Source of the DNA: an uncultured Bacteroidales bacterium
GTDB lineage: Bacteria > Bacteroidota > Bacteroidia > Bacteroidales > Bacteroidaceae
Assembly (NCBI GenBank): GCA_937876995.1
Contig: CALEFD010000002.1
Span: 1-8,081, forward strand
Length of the DNA stretch: 8,081 bases
Direction of reading: 5' to 3'
The stretch's first letter is position 1, and the number at the start of each line of letters is the position of its first letter. This document shows positions 4,557 through 8,081 of this stretch, in pieces. Both the position numbers and the translations under genes were made by a program. Under the pieces are notes generated by a model. It was not told the origin of the DNA. It saw only the letters and a list, made by a program, of their open reading frames with translations, and ran no database searches.

Positions 4557-6500
4557 TTACTCTGTTACAAGAAGCTGGGCACCATTATATGGTATTGTCC
4601 AGGTTATTTCCTGCTTTCTGTTAATCTTTACTCTTTCTACACTACCGTTCAGACTTTCATCGTCGGAATATTGTGTTACATAACTTCCGCTTTCAAGCAT
4701 AGGAAGTGTAGTCTTTATTTTTAATGTCTCCTTTTGTGCATTGATACCGGTTACATACCATTTACCTGCACTTTTACGAGCCAGAATTACATACTTGCCG
4801 GGATAACCATCTATAAAGACTAAATCGTCCCAGGTAGTAGGTACTTCTTTCATAAAGTCCATAGCCCATGCAGGTGCATCGGTAAGGTTGTTAGGTGCAA
4901 TTGCAAAGTTCTGAATAGGGCTCTGGAACAATACTGCTGTAGCCAATGCATAGACATCGGATGTGCGTCTGTATGTGCCTCTGTCATTACCTTTGCTGTA
5001 ACGTTTGTTAAGTGCGCTACCACCAAATTCCATACCTGCAACGGCATTTCTTATAAATGGATGTATGGTTGCGTTAAATGATTCGTTATCGCAAGCACCC
5101 TGTCCAAATGATAAGTTTTCGCTGGCAAGAACAGCTTCTGATGATGCAAAGTTAGGATACATACGTTCCCAACCACGTGGCAGAGTACAACCATGGAATA
5201 CAACCATCAGACCATATTCGTTTGCATCGCAAAGAATATCTTCGTAAAGTTGCATAGTCTGCTGTTTATCGCTTCCAATAAAGTCTATCTTCATACCTTT
5301 TACACCAACTTTCTTAAGCCACTTCATCTCTTTATGACGTGCTATACTTGTGTGCAACTTGTTACGCGGGCCCTGAGGTGCATCGTTCCAATAACCATTG
5401 GAGTTGTACCACAAGAATACACCAACACCTTTTGAATCGGCATACTTAACAAGTTCTTCCATCTTTTCGTAGCCTATGTTGCTATCCCAAAGAGCATCAA
5501 TCAGAATGTATTCGTAACCAATTTCTGCAGCAAAGTCTATGTACTCTTTCTGTTCATCAAAGTTACAGCTTGCATCCATGCGGATAATCCAGCTCCATAC
5601 GCTCTTACCATATACATACTCTTTGCTTGGTTCGTAAAGAGGTTCTACTACGTCCCACATAACAGTGGTTTCTACAATAGGTTCAAGTGTTTCGCCTACT
5701 GTAATGGTACGCCAAGGAGTTTCACCCGGAACATTGATACCCGGAGTAACGCTTCCTATTCCATTGAATTCATCTGCTAATGGGAATGCTATGGTATAAA
5801 GTGAACCATTACCACCTGCCAAACGGCTACCGCAATAAGCAGAGCTTACACCGGTTTCGCAGAGTAATACCCAGCCTTTGTCTTGGTTCTTAAACAGACA
5901 GGGGAATGTATAGCCTAAACCATTTGCGTTATCGCCCATAGGTGCATCCAGAGTATAGCCTGTTTCGTAGCTTGGTGCTGTACGGGCAAAACCGGTCTTA
6001 GGACGCATCTGCGGGCAGAGGAATGTGGTAGTTCCATCTACAAAACGGAAGCCTGTCTTCTCTTCATATATCACGCAGCAAAGTTTATTCTGCTTAGCCA
6101 TCACATATTTAAATGCGATATCGTTGTTACTAACATTAAAAACAACATCGTAAATATCTCTACCTCTTGCATCGGCAAATGTAAAGACACCCTGATTAGC
6201 ATTGTACTCTATGTTGCTGAATTTCAGATTTGGTAATGAATAGCTATCAGAAACCTGATTGATTTTGGTAGCTTTCAAGGTGAGATCTTTTGAATAGTCG
6301 CCCAAATCTGTAACAAGTCCTAACGGAGAATCTACAAGATAGTCGTTTCCGTTATATTGAACTGAATAAGAAGGTGTACCGTCAGAATCTGATACGGTTA
6401 CCACCAATTTTCCATCCGGGCTGCTTACTGTAGATTCAGCAGCAAAGGATTGATGGCAAAAAAATGCCATCAATCCTGCTATAATGAGAGTTTTCTTCAT
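4557..6500 (-). CDS. GH97 family glycoside hydrolase, retaining type (alpha-galactosidase-like)
   Basis: This 647-residue enzyme has a signal peptide (cleavage after FA20) and should act in the periplasm. The GH97 layout is visible: an N-terminal beta-sandwich (about 22-285, with SSPDGKLVVTVSD), a TIM barrel (about 296-560, with GYEYILIDALWD and GVFLWYNSNGYW) and a short C-terminal beta domain. KGMKIDFIGSDKQ places an aspartate, D406, where retaining GH97 enzymes such as the Bacteroides alpha-galactosidase carry the nucleophile. E455 in NFASSEAV fits the acid/base after HGCTLPRGWERMYPN (436-450). Inverting SusB-type alpha-glucosidases use glutamates instead. The likely substrate is an alpha-galactoside or beta-L-arabinopyranoside; sequence alone does not decide. 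It starts 18 nt after the GH43 stop and is probably co-transcribed with it. The signal-peptide codons contain a perfect 13-bp hairpin, which accounts for the unusual CHQS residues there. Ten cysteines lie in the mature protein. Confidence 0.92.
   Translation of the reverse strand: MKKTLIIAGLMAFFCHQSFAAESTVSSPDGKLVVTVSDSDGTPSYSVQYNGNDYLVDSPLGLVTDLGDYSKDLTLKATKINQVSDSYSLPNLKFSNIEYNANQGVFTFADARGRDIYDVVFNVSNNDIAFKYVMAKQNKLCCVIYEEKTGFRFVDGTTTFLCPQMRPKTGFARTAPSYETGYTLDAPMGDNANGLGYTFPCLFKNQDKGWVLLCETGVSSAYCGSRLAGGNGSLYTIAFPLADEFNGIGSVTPGINVPGETPWRTITVGETLEPIVETTVMWDVVEPLYEPSKEYVYGKSVWSWIIRMDASCNFDEQKEYIDFAAEIGYEYILIDALWDSNIGYEKMEELVKYADSKGVGVFLWYNSNGYWNDAPQGPRNKLHTSIARHKEMKWLKKVGVKGMKIDFIGSDKQQTMQLYEDILCDANEYGLMVVFHGCTLPRGWERMYPNFASSEAVLASENLSFGQGACDNESFNATIHPFIRNAVAGMEFGGSALNKRYSKGNDRGTYRRTSDVYALATAVLFQSPIQNFAIAPNNLTDAPAWAMDFMKEVPTTWDDLVFIDGYPGKYVILARKSAGKWYVTGINAQKETLKIKTTLPMLESGSYVTQYSDDESLNGSVERVKINRKQEITWTIPYNGAQLLVTE
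6446..6477 (-). promoter_or_regulatory. Perfect 13-bp hairpin inside the GH97 signal-peptide codons
   Basis: Bases 6446-6458 are exactly complementary to 6465-6477 around a six-base loop that reads UUUUUU in the minus-strand mRNA. Three more pairs (6441-6443 with 6478-6480) are possible across a 2-nt bulge. The hairpin begins 24 nt into the GH97 coding sequence (codons 8-19) and has no T-run after it, so it is not a terminator. A regulatory role on translation or mRNA stability is inferred; the structure itself is plain in the sequence. Confidence 0.6.
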
Positions 6501-6518
6501 AGTTAACTCTTATTGTTT

Positions 6519-7874
6519 TTATTCAAATGTCAACCAGTCAACCTGTACCTTGCCTTCTGAAGCCATACGAACCTTAATATGGTGTAAGCCCTTTGAAGCA
6601 CCTGTTACTTTTGCAGTTGCAGTTATAACCTGACGGTCTTTTGGTACATTAACAGTTGCAATTACCTTATCGTCCTGAAGAATTTCAAGAGTACCTGCTG
6701 ATGGAGGAACAATCTGAACCTTTACGCTCTTAGGAGCTTTATCAAACTGTACAGTGTTATACTGTGCCCATGCACCCTTTTCGTAGAATACAGTCTTCCA
6801 GCCCTTGAAGTAGTTACCCAGGTCTAAGTAAGCAATTGAATCACCGCTTGCGCTCAGTTCTGAATAACGGTCAATGTGGATTTCTGACTTAGAATTTGTA
6901 ATACCTACGCCACGTTCTGTTGGTTTTACAAGGGCAATTGTGCCGTCTTCGTTAAAGAAGAGGCTATCTACTCTCATTGAACGGTTCTTGTCAAAGTCTG
7001 GTGAATAGTCATTGTGGTGGTAGAATAAGTACCACTGGCCCTTGAATTCAATTATTGAATGGTGGTTTGTCCAGCAACCATTTTCATGTTCTTCCATAAT
7101 GAGACCTTTGTATTCGTATGGGCCCATAGGATTTTTACTCATTGCGTATCCGAGAACCTCTGTATCCTCTCTAACGTATGGATATGTCAAATAATAGTAA
7201 CCATTGCGTTCGAATGCGAATGGTCCTTCTGCCTGACGACTTGGAAGACCACTAAGACAGTTCACTCCTATATTTGTCATTTCACGATTACCCCATTTCA
7301 CTGTTTCTACAGGATTATCTTCTGCAAGTTCAATCATATTGTCAGCAAGCTTTGCACAACGACCTGCACCCCAGAAAATATAGTGGTTACCGTCTGATGC
7401 CTTAAGAACACAAGGGTCGATACCACCGATACCTTTAATAGGTTCTGGCACAACTTCATAAGGTCCTTCTGGATGATCAGCAATAGCTACACCTACTGTA
7501 AACCCTCCGGTTTTAGAGGCGTTAGGAAAGTAGAAATAATATTTTCCATCCTTCTCGATACAGCAGGGTGCCCACATGGAATAGGCAGTCGGATTACCCC
7601 AAGGCACCTCTTTCTGATCCAATATCATACCATGATCAACCCAATCAATCAGGTTGTCTGATGAATAAACATGATAGTCTGCCATGCAGAACCAGTCTTT
7701 ACGTGCATAGTCCCATGGTGCAGGAATGTCGTGTGATGGGAACACATAAACACGGTCTCCCACTACCAATGCTGAAGGATCGGCATTGAAATGATCCTTG
7801 ATTAGCGGATTTTGTGCTACTGCCATATTGCCTACTAAGGCAAACAGAGCTAATGTTAACAAACTTTTTTTCAT
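6519..7874 (-). CDS. GH43 family glycoside hydrolase with C-terminal CBM6-like module
   Basis: This 451-residue exported enzyme has a signal peptide ending AVA20 before Q21 and no lipobox, so it should be periplasmic. The five-bladed propeller of GH43 covers about 22-320 and shows the catalytic triad in context: D32 in NADPSALV (general base), D153 in GGIDPCVL (pKa modulator) and E216 in RQAEGPFAF (general acid). The conserved NHHSIIEFKGQWYLFYH (270-286) and R301 are also present. Residues about 330-451 (SELSASG, YLDLGNYFKGW, GLHHIKVRM, VDWLTFE) look like a CBM6-type beta-sandwich. Family members remove arabinofuranosyl or xylosyl units from plant polysaccharides such as arabinoxylan; I cannot choose between these activities. 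It is the first gene of a two-gene operon with the GH97 enzyme and has a -7 promoter element 67 nt upstream. Seven cysteines remain in the mature protein. No SusC/SusD pair is visible in this window. Confidence 0.92.
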   Translation of the reverse strand: MKKSLLTLALFALVGNMAVAQNPLIKDHFNADPSALVVGDRVYVFPSHDIPAPWDYARKDWFCMADYHVYSSDNLIDWVDHGMILDQKEVPWGNPTAYSMWAPCCIEKDGKYYFYFPNASKTGGFTVGVAIADHPEGPYEVVPEPIKGIGGIDPCVLKASDGNHYIFWGAGRCAKLADNMIELAEDNPVETVKWGNREMTNIGVNCLSGLPSRQAEGPFAFERNGYYYLTYPYVREDTEVLGYAMSKNPMGPYEYKGLIMEEHENGCWTNHHSIIEFKGQWYLFYHHNDYSPDFDKNRSMRVDSLFFNEDGTIALVKPTERGVGITNSKSEIHIDRYSELSASGDSIAYLDLGNYFKGWKTVFYEKGAWAQYNTVQFDKAPKSVKVQIVPPSAGTLEILQDDKVIATVNVPKDRQVITATAKVTGASKGLHHIKVRMASEGKVQVDWLTFE

Positions 7875-7940
7875 AATTCTAATAATAAATATTTAGTTAA
7901 ATTCAACATTCGTGAAATGACTCTATTTAACAATAGATTC

Positions 7941-7948
7941 CAAAGATA
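7941..7948 (-). promoter_or_regulatory. Bacteroidetes -7 promoter element of the GH43-GH97 operon
   Basis: The minus strand reads TATCTTTG, an exact match to TAnnTTTG, 67 nt upstream of the ATG at 7874 in an AT-rich leader. No TTTG -33 box is present at the usual spacing, so the promoter may be weak or activator-dependent. Confidence 0.55.
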
Positions 7949-8000
7949 GAGCTAATTTCTTAAAAAATAGTCATTATGGATAAAAAACATGCATAAAAGA

Positions 8001-8034
8001 GATTCGGCAAGGAATCTGAATTCCCTGCCGAATC
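8001..8034 (-). terminator. Terminator of the right flanking gene
   Basis: A 14-bp stem (8001-8014 with 8021-8034) with one G-U pair in the minus-strand transcript and a 6-nt loop lies 23 nt after the stop at 8058. It is followed on the minus strand by TCTTTTATG, a short T-rich run. It isolates the GH43-GH97 promoter from upstream transcription. Confidence 0.8.
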
Positions 8035-8057
8035 AAACATTTATGATCTAAAGAAAA

Positions 8058-8080
8058 TTACTTAACAAGAACTTTCTCTA
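8058..8080 (-). repeat. Right copy of the 23-bp inverted repeat at the window ends
   Basis: This is the exact reverse complement of bases 2-24. It is the 3' end of the right flanking gene including its stop codon, and the match stops immediately after the stop. Confidence 0.85.
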
Positions 8081-8081
8081 C
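8058..8081 (-). CDS. C-terminal end of a probable T9SS-sorted secreted protein (partial)
   Basis: The last seven codons and TAA stop of a minus-strand gene read VEKVLVK, differing from the gene end at the left edge by one residue (Val for Ile). The form fits the end of a T9SS type A sorting domain, suggesting a secreted or surface protein that is a paralogue, at least at its tail, of the left neighbour. A strong hairpin terminator follows. Nothing of its function is visible. Confidence 0.6.
   Translation of the reverse strand, partial: VEKVLVK

Noticed and set aside
4850..5047. A 65-codon minus-strand frame inside the GH97 gene
   Set aside because: It is an out-of-frame reading within the GH97 catalytic domain, with no start context and no recognisable product.
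7875..8057. A riboswitch or CRISPR-like element in the GH43 upstream region
   Set aside because: Only a flanking-gene terminator and a -7 promoter element are visible; there are no repeats with spacers and no conserved aptamer pattern that I recognise.
1..8081. The inverted end repeats as terminal repeats of a transposon
   Set aside because: The repeats are in-frame gene tails followed by ordinary terminators. There is no transposase, integrase or other mobility gene, and no target duplication can be seen.

Overview
The window looks like chromosomal DNA from a member of the Bacteroidales (Bacteroides/Prevotella type). The evidence is moderately AT-rich DNA, AT-rich leaders without clear Shine-Dalgarno sites, two matches to the Bacteroidetes -7 promoter element TAnnTTTG, and the gene content: GH43 and GH97 glycosidases, a secreted CotH protein with a degenerate C-terminal sorting-like tail, and two flanking gene ends that read like type IX secretion (T9SS) sorting tails. 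All five complete genes lie on the minus strand, so transcription runs from right to left.

From the right edge: the last codons of a minus-strand gene (8058-8081) are followed by a strong hairpin terminator (8001-8034). A promoter (-7 element at 7941-7948) then leads into a two-gene glycan-degradation operon. It encodes a periplasmic GH43 enzyme with a C-terminal CBM6-like module (6519-7874) and, 18 nt downstream, a GH97 enzyme with the catalytic signature of the retaining branch (4557-6500). A perfect 13-bp hairpin with a six-U loop sits inside the GH97 signal-peptide codons (6446-6477). A hairpin terminator (4502-4532) ends this unit.

The middle holds a tightly coupled three-gene operon: an ECF-type sigma factor (3874-4446), a short single-pass membrane protein that is the likely anti-sigma factor (3551-3877), and a small exported helical protein resembling Spy/CpxP/CnrX periplasmic sensors (2934-3554). 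Each junction is a 4-nt ATGA overlap. The order sigma, membrane anti-sigma, periplasmic sensor matches the logic of the CnrHYX metal-response system. This is the best candidate here for a little-studied signalling system. A 13-bp-stem terminator closes the operon.

The left part encodes a large exported protein (328-2793) with a lamin-tail domain, a chitobiase C-terminal-like domain, a CotH kinase domain and a sorting-like tail. It has its own promoter (2834-2841) and ends before a hairpin terminator (241-270). A 303-bp convergent spacer follows, then the tail of a plus-strand gene (1-24) with its own textbook terminator (49-80).

The first and last 24 bases of the window are inverted copies of one another, identical at 23 positions. 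They encode the same seven-residue C-terminus apart from one Ile/Val change. Either two paralogous secreted-protein genes flank the locus in opposite orientations, or the sequence is a contig that broke at a repeat on both sides.
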